Positions 32,649-43,141 of a stretch of DNA of 64,000 nt are shown in pieces. The stretch's first letter is position 1. Every line of letters starts with the position of its first letter. The position numbers and the translations under genes were made by a program. Location: positions 1,674,001 through 1,738,000 of the forward strand of contig JAJLTO010000002.1 of assembly GCA_030568195.1 (NCBI GenBank), in the 5' to 3' direction. The stretch comes from Dipodascopsis uninucleata var. uninucleata (lineage: Eukaryota > Ascomycota > Lipomycetes > Lipomycetales > Lipomycetaceae). The notes below the pieces were generated by a model. It was not told the origin of the DNA, ran no database searches, and saw only the letters and a program-made list of their open reading frames with translations.

Positions 32649-34420
32649 ATGCCGGCACCGATAGACATCTCATATAAACGACCGCAGCAACAGCAGCAAC
32701 ACCATCGCTTTCGAAGAGAGTCGATGGCTCACTCGCAAGGAATGGGTGGTATTTCTTGGGGTGGAATTAGTGTTGGCTCATGGCTCAAGGACGAGTAAGT
32801 ATTGATCCGAACATATTCCAGAGATTTTCTTCTATGCAAAACAGTGGGCAAAGACTTGGGGGGTCTGTTGTGAGATGAGGGTGTGAATGGGTAAGCAGGT
32901 GTATTAGATGAGGCAAAGATTCTTCAGAATAAGGGGGAAGTTAAAGCAGATATATTTGTACTCTTGTCGCTATAAGGATAAATATTTATTTTATTGGGCT
33001 TTATGATAAGATGGGCTGGTGAATGTATTTGTCCAGTATATGTACTTTCGAACAGGTTCTACGTGAGACTCTAAATAATACAGATGATCCTGCGTGATGA
33101 GTGAAATGCTTAGAAACTGTGGGAAAAGGCTGCTCAAGGCAACTATCAACGATATCCAAGCATAGTTTTATCTATTCATGAGCCTATATGTTCATAATTA
33201 CTACTATATTCAGAAGTTATTTATCTAGGGAAGTGTTATGATGATGATGGGAACTTGAGATGGTATTTTGATAGCATTACGGCGTTGCTACTGCGTTATA
33301 TAATTTACATACGCACAACTTCTGGATTCTGCACACAATTAGTGGTATTATTGTGAACAGATATAAGCTATATATAGATGCATTATATTTTTTTGGTGTT
33401 TATTTGTGTATGATTGTACTTCTTAGGGAAGATAATAGTTCAGGCTAGTAGGATCAGCAGAATTTGGAATGGCGTCAGAAATGTACGTCGTTTTTGTATA
33501 TGACTCTTCATCTACCGTCATCATATTTTTGTATCTTTATGGATAATCTCGATTTGCCTATACTTGGATTGCTAGATTTTTGATGAGAATTCCTGGAAGA
33601 CGTTCGGTATGACGAGTTTTAATCTTTTGACTAACCTATTAATTAGGGTCATGATGATGAGCAATTCGCCGTTCACAAATGCGACTAATGCTACGAGCAA
33701 CAGTAATAATAATAATAATAATAATACTATAAATTTCAGTACTTCTGTGAACATGTCGCCATCATTTAATTCAGGCTCATATATGACTAAATTGGAGGCT
33801 AACTTCTGCCGGGACTACAACTGCTGTGGCGAACGATTACCAACATTGCATGACCTTCTCCAGCATTATGAGGAGGCCCATATATCCCCATCTCCTCCAA
33901 CAGAACCTTTATATTATAATTCACGGCCAATGCAAGTGTTTGAGGCTGTTTCTACCAATGAAGTTTTTCTTTCGCCAGAACCATCTGATGCTGGAACTCC
34001 TATGATGATGGACGAGGACGATGACGATCTTTGCATTGATGACCCGGCCCGTCATCTTTATGTCATGGATAATCAAGGTGATGATAAGCCATTTAAATGT
34101 CCAGTTATTGGTTGTGATAAAGCTTATAAAAACCAGAATGGTTTGAAGTATCATAGACAGGTATGCTCCGAATGATAGTATCGTTCCACAGATGAGACGA
34201 GTTACTAATTATAACTTTCTTTATATAGCATGGTCACCAAAATCAGGTTTTGCGACAAAATGATGATGGAACATTTACTGTCATATCTCCTGATAGTGAT
34301 TATCCTTATCCAGATTATCCCGGTCTCGAGAAAGACAAGCCTTATCGATGCGAGGTGTGTGGCAAGCGCTATAAGAACTTAAATGGTTTAAAATATCACC
34401 GTGGACATACTACTCACTAG
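32649..34420 (+). CDS. SFP1: Sfp1-type split zinc-finger transcription factor
   Basis: Exons 32649-32794, 33647-34160 and 34229-34420 join in frame to 283 aa. The short first exon ends [15 protein letters not shown] and joins VMMMSNSPF, the conserved N-terminus of filamentous-fungal Sfp1-like factors. The first intron is 852 nt with a CTAACCTATTAATTAG branch and acceptor. Exon 2 holds an Asn run and [20 protein letters not shown], a C2H2-like module ending HYEEAH, then an acidic stretch. Exons 2 and 3 supply two classical C2H2 fingers: [20 protein letters not shown] with HRQHGH across the splice, and [20 protein letters not shown] with GH. Sfp1 drives ribosome-biogenesis and ribosomal-protein genes downstream of TOR and nutrient signals. 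Orthology is inferred from both termini. Confidence 0.87.
33701..33725 (+). repeat. AAT microsatellite encoding polyasparagine
   Basis: A run of AAT triplets (with AAC/AGT at its edge) lies within exon 2 of the Sfp1-like gene. Confidence 0.7.
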
Positions 34421-35898
34421 ATGTGAACGACGACCAAAATTTAAGGGTCGGAAGAGAGCCTTTATATACGATGTATTAAAAAGTTATTATTTCGTTAAAC
34501 GGGGTGTTGGATAAGATTATGATATACTTAGAAGGTGGATGAGTTTGAGAGGTCAGCTCTATAAAGAAAAAAGGAAAATGAATTATGGATGCAAAACTTT
34601 TATTATATGTGGTCAAAATATTTGGAACGGATGAGAATAAAAGAAAATTGAAGTTTCGAAATTCAACGGCAATTGTGCCACAAACTGTTGCAATAGCTGT
34701 GTCTTGAGCAAGTGTATGCAATTGGATTACTTCTCAACGGTTACTTGACTCAAATTCAACGAAAGGAAAAGTTTGTGGTGTTTTTTTTTTGATTATGACG
34801 ATAAAAGTTTTGTAGACAGATACTTCTATCAGGTGTTTTTTAGTCTATTTAATTTTCTTTTGTATCTCTCTATTTCTATTTAGTCTGCTTATTTATGTCA
34901 ATTATTCCGATATGTGATATCTTTTCTATCGAATTTTGTTAAGTTATTTTATTTTATTTATTTTTTGCTGTTGATTACACAATCTTTGTTAAGTTATTAA
35001 TGTAGCTATCTATGCATTTGGGATGTATTTGTATATTGCGGTTTTTGTTTATTCGTCCGGAAAAATCACGGGGTTTTACTATATCTATCTCTTGATGTAT
35101 ATGCTGAATGTCAAATGAATGCACTTTGTTTTTGCTTAGTATTTTGTAACATGTATGTGGTGAGAATCCGGTATATATATGCTACTTTATTACCAGGCAT
35201 GGAAGCGCCCATTTGATACCATTTGTACGTATACACATATTAGAATGTCTGTTTTATTATGACTTTGTCGATCTCTCCTAATACTACTTATCTGTTTATT
35301 TCTATATTTTTGTTCAAATTTTTTTTGTAAGTAATAATGTTTGATATTTAAATTCTCGTTTTATCTTTACAGAATTACCAAAAGAATCTTTTCTAATAAA
35401 ATATGTATGCTTTATGCCTGAATGAATCGTCTCTGGTCTTGTTTCCATTGTATAGCTTTTTTAATTATGACGATATCTATATCTTATTATATTATTTAGG
35501 TTTATTTTGCTTTACTTATGTGCAATCTTGCGATTTTTCTGTAAAATAGTAGTAGTGAATATTCGCTCCTAAATTGAGTCTTATTTATAGGCGAGGCCTT
35601 CTACTAATTGTGACTCTTGCTATAGTGCAATGTAGTAAGATAAAACAATTCCCAACTATTAAAAAGTTCACAGCCAAAAAAATGAGTTAGCCTCTGCAAT
35701 AAATTACAACCAGAAGAACAATTTGAAGCAATTCATTGAATCCGCCGTAAATTTACTGAAATTCTGTTCCTTACGTTGTGTACGCTCGGCTAATTATAAT
35801 TTAAAGACAAATTTGTGCGTGTGTACAGTTTATTTAAACTGTTCATTTGAAGAAGACCATACAACAGAACGTAAAATTTTCGCCGAAGATACTTCATA
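34421..35898. other. SFP1 3' region and argininosuccinate lyase promoter
   Basis: About 1.5 kb, T-rich on the plus strand, with no gene seen. It contains a TGACTCA site at 34746-34752 and near-consensus TGAGTCT (35575-35581) and TGACTCT (35611-35617) in the last ~330 nt before the lyase ATG. TATATATA lies at about 35172-35179. Confidence 0.45.
35575..35617. promoter_or_regulatory. Putative Gcn4/CPC1-type amino-acid control elements
   Basis: TGAGTCT and TGACTCT, 36 nt apart and about 280-325 nt upstream of the argininosuccinate lyase ATG. TGASTC is the Gcn4/CpcA core, and TGACTCT is the form at the yeast HIS3 promoter. A perfect TGACTCA lies further upstream at 34746. General amino-acid control of arginine genes makes the assignment plausible but it rests on short motifs. 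Confidence 0.4.
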
Positions 35899-37375
35899 AT
35901 GTCATCGGACAAGGGAGTTAAGTCTCTATGGGGTGGCCGTTTCACTGGTATGTATATTTGCTGACAAGATTTGGGATTCAGAAGATTGTAGTTGTTTATC
36001 GCGAGGACTTACAAATATTGGCAATTAAACAGGTAAACTCGACCCTCTGATGCAACTTTACAATGCGTCATTCCCTTACGACAAGAAGATGTATGCTGCC
36101 GACATTGAAGGTACTAGAGTATACACTGCTGGTCTACAAAAGCTTGGATTATTGACAGAAGAGGAGCTGTTGGAAATACACCGTGGGCTTGCTCAAATTC
36201 TGAAAGAATGGGAAAGTGGTATCTTCGAGGAGAAGGAGGATGACGAAGATATTCATACTGCTAACGAGAGACGACTTGGAGAAATTATTGGTCGAGGGGT
36301 TGCTGGAAAGGTGCATACTGGTCGCAGTAGAAATGATCAGGTTGCTACTGACATGCGTATATATGTCCGCGAGAAACTCGCCGAGCTAGCTAAGATCTTG
36401 AAGGAGTTGATTAATGTATTGGTATCTCGTGCTGAGGCCGAAATCGATATTCTCATGCCAGGTTACACTCATCTTCAAAGAGCACAGCCTATTCGGTGGT
36501 CGCATTGGCTTTTGTCATATGCCACTTATCTTAAATCCGATCTGCAGCGATTGGAGCAGTTGATCGAGCGTGTTAACCTTTGTCCACTTGGTTGCGGAGC
36601 CCTAGCTGGTCATCCGTACGGTATCGACCGCGAGTTTCTCGCCTCTGAACTCAACTTCCCAGGACTTATTCCAAACTCTTTAGTTGCTGTTTCAGACCGT
36701 GATTTCGTTGTTGAGACCATGTTCTGGTCTTCTCTATTTATGAATCACCTCTCCCGTTTTTCTGAGGACTTAATTATCTACTCTACTGCTGAGTTTGGTT
36801 TCATCAAGCTTGCCGATGCTTATTCTACTGGTAGCAGTTTGATGCCTCAGAAAAAAAATGCCGATAGTTTAGAGCTTCTTAGAGGTAAGTCTGGTCGTGT
36901 ATTTGGTAGCCTTGCTGGTTTCATGATGACTCTCAAGTCACTTCCATCGACCTACGACAAAGACTTACAGGAAGACAAGGAACCCTTGTTTGATGTTTTG
37001 ACTACTGTTTCACACTCTATTTCTATCGCTACTGGTGTCATTTCTACACTTTCTGCTGATAAGGAAAAAATGTTGGCTGCCCTTACTCCTGACATGCTTG
37101 CTACCGATTTGGCAGATTATCTTGTTCGAAAGGGAGTTCCATTCCGTGAGACACATCACATCTCTGGCTCTGTTGTCCGTCTTGCGGAGGAGACTGGTAT
37201 TCCAATTGACAAGCTCTCTCTTGAGCAACTAAAATCAGTTGATGCCCGATTCTCTGCTGATGTTCACCAAGAAGTATTTGACTACGAAAAGAGTGTTGAA
37301 AGGCGAACTGCTATAGGAGGCACCTCTAAGAGCGCAATTCTTGATCAGGTTGCTCGAATCCGAAGCTCTTTGTAA
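35899..37375 (+). CDS. Argininosuccinate lyase
   Basis: Exons 35899-35947 and 36033-37375 join in frame to 463 aa, the usual length of fungal enzymes. The 49-nt first exon encodes [16 protein letters not shown], whose WGGRF is the classical N-terminus. Internal hallmarks are [29 protein letters not shown] and [19 protein letters not shown], with the catalytic signature [10 protein letters not shown] at about 283-292. The enzyme cleaves argininosuccinate to arginine and fumarate, the last step of arginine biosynthesis (ARG4 in S. cerevisiae, arg7 in S. pombe), as a cytosolic homotetramer. Codon use appears biased (many GCT, CTT, GGT codons), suggesting good expression. Gcn4-like sites lie upstream. 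Confidence 0.97.
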
Positions 37376-37685
37376 ATGATAAAATATTCTTGATTTAGTT
37401 AACTTTTTATAGAGAGAATATTCAAGCAGAAAAGGGTCGTAGTTCAAACTCCCATAATACTTTTCTCTAATTGAGTGCAGCTGTCAGTCAGTTACTGACA
37501 GAGATTGGCAAATTTTTTTGTGGTCGTAAATAACTTCTGTTTCTCTAAATTAGCTATGCTCATAAGAAATCATACGTTCAATAATTCAATTAACATCAAT
37601 CTTATTTTCTGTAAGCTTCTTTGCACATTTTCTTGCTTAATCTACTTCTAAATCGCTTATAGTTAAGAAATTTTAGTAGTCATTA
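37376..37685. other. Argininosuccinate lyase 3' region
   Basis: 310 nt holding a perfect hairpin CTGTCAGT/ACTGACAG (37481-37501) and T-rich stretches. No gene is seen. Confidence 0.4.
37481..37501. repeat. Perfect 8-bp hairpin in the lyase 3' region
   Basis: CTGTCAGT and ACTGACAG flank a 5-nt loop (CAGTT), about 105 nt beyond the lyase stop codon; likely within its 3' UTR. Confidence 0.5.
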
Positions 37686-38117
37686 TCACAGTGTGTATAC
37701 AGATATATATAGATTATCAGCACATTTTGTCAGTTCTGAAGTCATCACTACGCAATTAAAAATTACTTTATAATCAAATACCTCAGGAAAATAATGTAGA
37801 CTTAATATGAAAAGGGCTGTGAGGTTGTTTAGAAAGTGGTTAAAAACTTTGAAAGGTACATAGCCGACTAGATATTGGTCATATTTAAGTGGGCAGCCGC
37901 TTCTAAAGCAATTGATAATTTTAAGATAGTATTGAGTCAGTTCGTTTAGTACATATTCTCTCTCCTTTCTATAGCTATCTCTTACCTCATTTACATTTTC
38001 AATGGTCCAGTCAAGTGAACCAAGCAAGGCTCTATATTGAAAGGAAAGGAGTAAGAGAGCGATTAGGCAAGGACTATCAAGAGCTAAGATCCTTTTATTA
38101 ATTGATGCCAGTACCAT
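37686..38117 (-). CDS. Hypothetical ORF with N-terminal hydrophobic segment
   Basis: 143 codons from a genuine ATG. The start MVLASINKRILALDSPCLIA continues into LLLLSF, resembling a signal anchor. The rest has no family I recognise. The open frame includes a GTAAGA donor-like site after IENVNE and, about 80 nt on, an ACTGACTCA branch-like sequence and CTTTAG acceptor. Removing that segment would give a 49-residue protein ending KRLPT, a plausible small membrane protein. It is divergent from the 38278 gene with only 160 nt between starts. Real but unidentified, or chance. Confidence 0.3.
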   Translation of the reverse strand: MVLASINKRILALDSPCLIALLLLSFQYRALLGSLDWTIENVNEVRDSYRKEREYVLNELTQYYLKIINCFRSGCPLKYDQYLVGYVPFKVFNHFLNNLTALFILSLHYFPEVFDYKVIFNCVVMTSELTKCADNLYISVYTL

Positions 38118-38277
38118 CCTAGTTTAGACAAACTGACGCAGCACCCTCGGCAGCCGCTAATCGCACTCCAGCTTTATATAGAGGAAGTCTCTGGATTTAT
38201 TATTACAGTCTTTTAATAGAAGAATTCGAGCTGAATATTTCAACGAAAGTTAACTGCACATTTAGATAATATAGGAA

Positions 38278-40170
38278 ATGGAGCGGATATTAGAAGACAC
38301 ACATGAAGAACTCCCTCCATACCTCCAATACCATATTATGCGGAGTGGAATATCTGATTTCTACTTAACAACAAATCCGGATCGTCAGCATGCTAATGAG
38401 CCAATCGGGCCTAGCTATTATATTCATATTCTAACGTCTCAAAAGCCTACGGCCGATGCCTGGCTAAATAGTTCACGAAATAGTGAAAATAGAAAACCTA
38501 GTCAAAATATGGAAGAAGACGATGATGAAGATGGCTCATTATCTATAGTGATTTTAGTCCACGATTTCGATAATGAGCCAGATTCTGTGTCTGCAAATTC
38601 AAAGGACAGCAGTGAATTGAATACTGATCTGATATCAAAGGGTCAACTGGTACCTGTTATTCATATGCGTCGGCATGATGGTGACCATAAGATAAAGGTA
38701 GATATCTTGGAGGGCTCAAAGGTAGAATGGAATTTTGATCTTGAACTCCATACAGATCCGTACTCAGGAAAGTCAAAGTTTTCATTTACAGATCCCTGGG
38801 GAAAGAAATGGGGATTGGTTGGTAAAACTTTGATTTGTTGTCAGTCCTCAGAAACAGGTGAAGTTATATCAAGGTTCGAGAAGAAATCTGATGGATCTAA
38901 AATCGGTTCTTTCATGTTAGAGCAAGCTGCTCTAAAGATGCTTGATCTTATGATTGCAGTGCATATGGGTGCATACTGCTTTTGGCAAGTTGAAAGACAG
39001 CCGGGCAAGCTGATCAATGTTGCTACGGGAATATTCGAGCATAATAGGAAGGTCGTTAATCCTTCCGGAGATGTGGTCAAGATTAAGAAGAATAATAAGA
39101 AGAAAACTGGAAAGCGGTTCTTTTCATTTGGCTTTAAGAAGAAATCTATAACTGGCGGAAATAGTACGTCTCAAACAGTCTCAGCTAGTGACGAAACAAA
39201 TGATCAAAAAATGAATAGTAGTGTTAATGAAGGAATTGGTCCTAATGTCATTAAGACACCGGAAAACGAGATTGATGAGATAGCTATGGGAACAGATGCT
39301 ATTGCCATAACTCCTGGGACTCCGAAGATTTTTGTCAGCGAGGCGGATTCGAGACAAGATGCCACTACTTCAGTGTCTGACCAACCGTCGAAATCCTCTT
39401 TATATACTCTGCGTCTTGTGGAGCGGCATGGAGATAAGACGAAAGAATTCAGCAAGAGTATGGCTCAACAGCAGTCGTCGACTATTGATGCAACTTCTGA
39501 ATACCAAAATGGAGGTAACTTATTAGTGATTGATGGCTCTACAGGCAGTCAATCTCCGCGATTCTCTACGTCAGAGGACAATATTTACGATACTAGCCTT
39601 CGGAGATCTTCGTCAAAGAGAAGTACCAGAAGTGGAAGGAGAGTATCGTTAACTCTTAATTTGAAGCCGGCGGAGCCATCTCCTGAAGCTTCTGGTTCTC
39701 CTTATGATAGCATGTTCTCGAGATCTGCACTTTCTAGGACGCCATCTTCCGCATCAAGTGGTTCATCAACAGAGAACAATAGACAGAGCTATATATCGGC
39801 CGCAGATTTCTATCACTCATGCGATGAAAATAGACCACCATTGCGATCTCCTAACTCACTAAACTCGGGCCGTCGAAGCTCGCAGAACATGAATTTTTTC
39901 CAGTCGATGCCAGCGATTGAAGCTCATCCCAGTGAACAAGCACAAAGCATTTGGCAACCTCCTGAACCAGCACAGAGTATACGGCAACGACCCTCTGAAT
40001 CAAAACCAAATACTGGACAACTATCAAGGCAGAGTCAGAGCATATGGCAAGTACAATCGCCTAAGATTATGTCGTTACAGGATATCCAATCAGAGGTCAC
40101 TAAGATCAGTCGGGATTCAAAGCGAGTATCAAAAAGACTAAGCATGCTTGGCTTCTTTTCTAAAACTTAG
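38278..40170 (+). CDS. Unrecognised 630-aa fungal protein
   Basis: Single exon. Residues 1 to about 270 look folded: ELPPYLQYHIMRSGISDFYL near the start, then an acidic insert, then a beta-rich segment (VDILEGSKVEWNFDLELHTD, KKWGLVGKTLICCQSSETGE) ending in a long hydrophobic helix ALKMLDLMIAVHMGAYCFW. The beta-strands followed by a terminal hydrophobic helix loosely recall tubby/LURP-like barrels, an impression only. Around 270-292 a polybasic stretch (KIKKNNKKKTGKRFFSFGFK) could bind acidic lipid or act as a nuclear signal. The C-terminal half is Ser-rich and disordered, with a repeated QSIWQ/QSIRQ element (AQSIWQ, AQSIRQ, SQSIWQ) near 555-600. I do not recognise a function. Confidence 0.7.
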   Translation: MERILEDTHEELPPYLQYHIMRSGISDFYLTTNPDRQHANEPIGPSYYIHILTSQKPTADAWLNSSRNSENRKPSQNMEEDDDEDGSLSIVILVHDFDNEPDSVSANSKDSSELNTDLISKGQLVPVIHMRRHDGDHKIKVDILEGSKVEWNFDLELHTDPYSGKSKFSFTDPWGKKWGLVGKTLICCQSSETGEVISRFEKKSDGSKIGSFMLEQAALKMLDLMIAVHMGAYCFWQVERQPGKLINVATGIFEHNRKVVNPSGDVVKIKKNNKKKTGKRFFSFGFKKKSITGGNSTSQTVSASDETNDQKMNSSVNEGIGPNVIKTPENEIDEIAMGTDAIAITPGTPKIFVSEADSRQDATTSVSDQPSKSSLYTLRLVERHGDKTKEFSKSMAQQQSSTIDATSEYQNGGNLLVIDGSTGSQSPRFSTSEDNIYDTSLRRSSSKRSTRSGRRVSLTLNLKPAEPSPEASGSPYDSMFSRSALSRTPSSASSGSSTENNRQSYISAADFYHSCDENRPPLRSPNSLNSGRRSSQNMNFFQSMPAIEAHPSEQAQSIWQPPEPAQSIRQRPSESKPNTGQLSRQSQSIWQVQSPKIMSLQDIQSEVTKISRDSKRVSKRLSMLGFFSKT

Positions 40171-40429
40171 ACGGTAGTTTTATGTCCATGATATTCAATC
40201 ATCTATTTTCTAACGTTTTATATTCTCATCGCGTATTTGTATTTTGAAATTTACGGCTAAATTTTTGCTCTAGCGTATTTTATTTTAAGATAGGCTTTGT
40301 CATTGTTTTGAGATCAACGAGGATGGATACGTTATTTGGTTCATATTGGTATTACAGAAGTAATAAGGTTATTTGGCTATGCGTGTAAAATAAATACAAA
40401 AAGTAATACACTACCATTCAGATAGCAAT
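40171..40429. terminator. Convergent 3' intergenic region
   Basis: 259 nt between convergent stops, AT-rich, with AATAAA-like sequence near 40389 (AAATAAATAC). Nothing else is seen. Confidence 0.35.
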
Positions 40430-42116
40430 TCAAGGAACAGAAATTATTGTTTTATTCTGCTTCCCTACAATTAAAGCAGCAACATTTGCACCTGCCAATG
40501 AAGAAGTTTCCATCGTGCTGATAAACTGCTCCATTCCGTTCAAATACCAGATGCCTTCCAGCTTGGTTTTAAATGGTGTAAATTGATCAATACGATCCAA
40601 TCTAGGATAAGCATACCAGATCTTCTCATATTTCCAGGTAATATTACCATTTTTGTCGAACATTAGATCCAGAAAGCCATCTTGTATTTTTGTTGGTGAG
40701 AAAATCTTATATACATACTCTTTACGTTCAGGTATGTATCTTACAATAGAGATTGAGTTGAATAACGGGGGCATACGATTAGAGCCTTGTGGCAACGTAG
40801 TCAAGAGAACATTGGGAATTGGCATATCTTCTAGTAGTCCAAAATATTTAGAAGACAAGCGTTTGTTAGTAGCAAGTAAAGTTACATGAATAGTAATGTA
40901 CTTGACCTCTGGGATATCTAGACCTTCCATTCCCGTTATACCAGTCTGAATAATTGGGGCCGCAATGACAACTTGGTCAAATTCTTTCACTTCTGACTTA
41001 GTAAAAACTTCCCACATCCCATTAGTAGACTTCTCTATTTGAGTAACTTCCGTGTTAAGATGAAGTTCGGCGTTTGATCTCTCCAGCATACTTGCAAATA
41101 TTTGCCAATTACCGCCTTCGATGCTCATACCGCCTTCTGCTGCAATACACACAGCAGCACCTAGAGCATTAATATTCATTATATTTTGTCCATAATTGAC
41201 ACGGGTAGCAGCTTGGAGTATCTCAGTGATAAATTCTTTCCTTACTTTTCTGGATTGAAAAAGTTTCTATCAAAATCGCGTCAGAATTTAGATACACAGC
41301 TTTGACCCCTCATATGATAACTACTTACATAGGCAGTGCTGTTGGAAAATTCCGTAAGTTCTAGATCCTCAGATATTTGCGTAAGGTTAGAGAAAGGGAA
41401 ATATTTAGCAGAATAATAGTTCAAGAACTTTTTAATGGCGTCGCTACCAGTCCTCTTTGCATGAAATGGTGCAGTACCATACTGATAGAACATCTTTGCG
41501 ACAGATCTCCAAGATGACGTCGACGATTGGAAAACAAATTGACTACCATCCCATCTACCATTGAAAATATTTGTTAGAACGAAATAGTAGATTCCGTAGG
41601 CAACATTAAAAACTATAGAATGCTTACATTCCAATCAACTCGTCAATGTTTTCTCCATCTTTCTTATTCACACGATCTGAAGCTACTTTACGTATCCTGA
41701 GACCAAACTCTTTAGAAGCTTGTACAAGATTATAATTTTCTTTAACGAAAATACTTGCGCCAAGCTCGACTGGCCAAGATCTGTCATCGTGAACGTATAC
41801 TGTTGTGCATCGACCACCGATGTAGCTGTTTTTGTCAAAGACAGTAATGTCGTAACTATAGTTTGAGTACTTCTGTAAGTAGTAGGCAGTGGATGAACCA
41901 CCCGATCCAGCACCTGCAATTAAAATTAGCGACCAAGAGTTACATCAAGCCACTCACAATATTACATCTATTACCTATAATTGCTATCTTTTCTCTTTCC
42001 AGTGATGACGAAGATGCTGGGTAGATTGGAATTTGGAAAGGAACATGGTCTGCAACAGCCACTACGGCAATTATTGACAGTACAGTCGCGATACACAGAT
42101 TTGAATACCTATTCAT
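40430..42116 (-). CDS. Prenylcysteine oxidase (PCYOX1-like)
   Basis: Four exons on the minus strand, 42116-41975, 41913-41628, 41554-41329 and 41266-40430, join in frame to 496 aa; introns are 61-73 nt with GTAA-type donors. The N-terminus MNRYSNLCIATVLSIIAVVA is a signal peptide. A Rossmann FAD loop follows (IAIIGAGSGGSSTAYYL), then IGGRCTTVYVHDD, and the family blocks VNYGQNIMNINALGAA, GGMSIEGGNWQIFASML and the C-terminal WYLNGMEQFISTMETSSLAG. The family is FAD thioether oxidases that release free cysteine and a prenyl aldehyde from prenylcysteine in lysosome/vacuole. The length fits. An upstream in-frame ATG at 42305 adds 63 residues without a signal and is judged leader. S. cerevisiae lacks an obvious member. 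Confidence 0.9.
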
Positions 42117-42593
42117 ACTGTTTGAGAGGAGTGCGGTAGTAGTAAAATTATCTGAAATTATTAACAACGAAATATTGGCCGTCGAGCACAATCTTCTTTT
42201 TTGGCCACGGCTATGATCTCCAAAAGATAGGGGATACACAAGATTTCTCCGTATTTTAAACAAAATTAATATTACAATAATTGCGAAGACGCTTACAAAC
42301 TTCAATGCGTATACTAAATTTACGCATCATCGTATCTCGTGGTCAACCTTGTAACCACAGTTAATGAGAACTCATAGGTTCAACAATTGTCCACCTAGAA
42401 TTATACAATAAGGCACGAAATTTTTGAGTATGATACAAAAATTATTCTCTGAGATGCTGCCGAAAGAAAATTTTGGATTTGAAAATATATACAAGTCTTC
42501 TAAATTACCTCAAGTAAAAAAGCCAAAGTACTCGTAACCAATTCGCGAGCTTAGAAAATGAGTCACCAAACCGCAGTCACGAAAGCGTAGAAT
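42117..42593. other. Promoter of prenylcysteine oxidase gene and PET191 3' region
   Basis: 477 nt between two tandem minus-strand genes. An in-frame open extension of the oxidase reaches 42305. Nothing else is recognised. Confidence 0.35.
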
Positions 42594-43141
42594 TTATAGT
42601 TTCTTCACTACCTTTTCTAGCTCTTCTTTGGCATCGAAATCTCCACTTGACAATCGTTCATAGTCTTCGTTATATATACCAGTAGAAAGAGGTCCATTTC
42701 CTCGGAAACGTCGTCTAAATATATGTTATTTCAGTTAAAACCTACCTTATCAAGTAAAACCAGAGTTATATATATATATACATACCTCATATCAAATATT
42801 CCTCGTCTATATTATGCGTTCGCGATAAATGTGAGTAATGATCAAACACTAAAATATAGAATATCAAGCTATTGCTTTTCAATACACTTACCTACATTGC
42901 GCGTAACTTCTCATTCGTGACAAGCACTGCGGAGGAAGATCTTTTCTTAATTCCGGATCTGCCATGCATTCTGAGGGTGTGTGACGGTCAATAAGAACGC
43001 ATGGTGATCTCTGCAGGCAAAGAGCAAGCCCTGTCCGGATGTCTTTACAACTATAGCCAGCTTGTCAGAATAATCTTGATTACATGTACTTATGCATATG
43101 ATATAGAGTATTATAACGACGAAAACATACCTCGATGGCAT
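42594..43141 (-). CDS. PET191: Cytochrome c oxidase assembly factor Pet191 (COA5)
   Basis: Four exons on the minus strand: 43141-43131 (11 nt), 43050-42892, 42806-42786 (21 nt) and 42714-42594, joining in frame to 103 aa. The spliced protein begins MPSSCKDIRTGLALCLQRSP, has CVLIDRHTPSEC and CLSRMRSYAQCRRG, and reads FDMRRRFRGNG before the C-terminal STGIYNEDYERLSSGDFDAK. The Cys spacing is the CX9C-like pattern of Pet191/COA5, an intermembrane-space protein needed for cytochrome oxidase assembly. The characteristic FxxRRG, MRxRFRGN motif is split across the two smallest exons, which confirms the model. Donors are GTATGT, GTAAGT and GTATGT; acceptors ATAG, ATAG and TTAG. Confidence 0.92.

Noticed and set aside
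33621-33754. Poly-leucine minus-strand frame opposite SFP1 exon 2
   Set aside because: It is the reverse complement of the AAT/Asn microsatellite in a well-supported exon.
42117-42305. N-terminal extension of prenylcysteine oxidase from 42305
   Set aside because: Starting at 42116 gives a normal signal peptide and family length; the extension would bury it.
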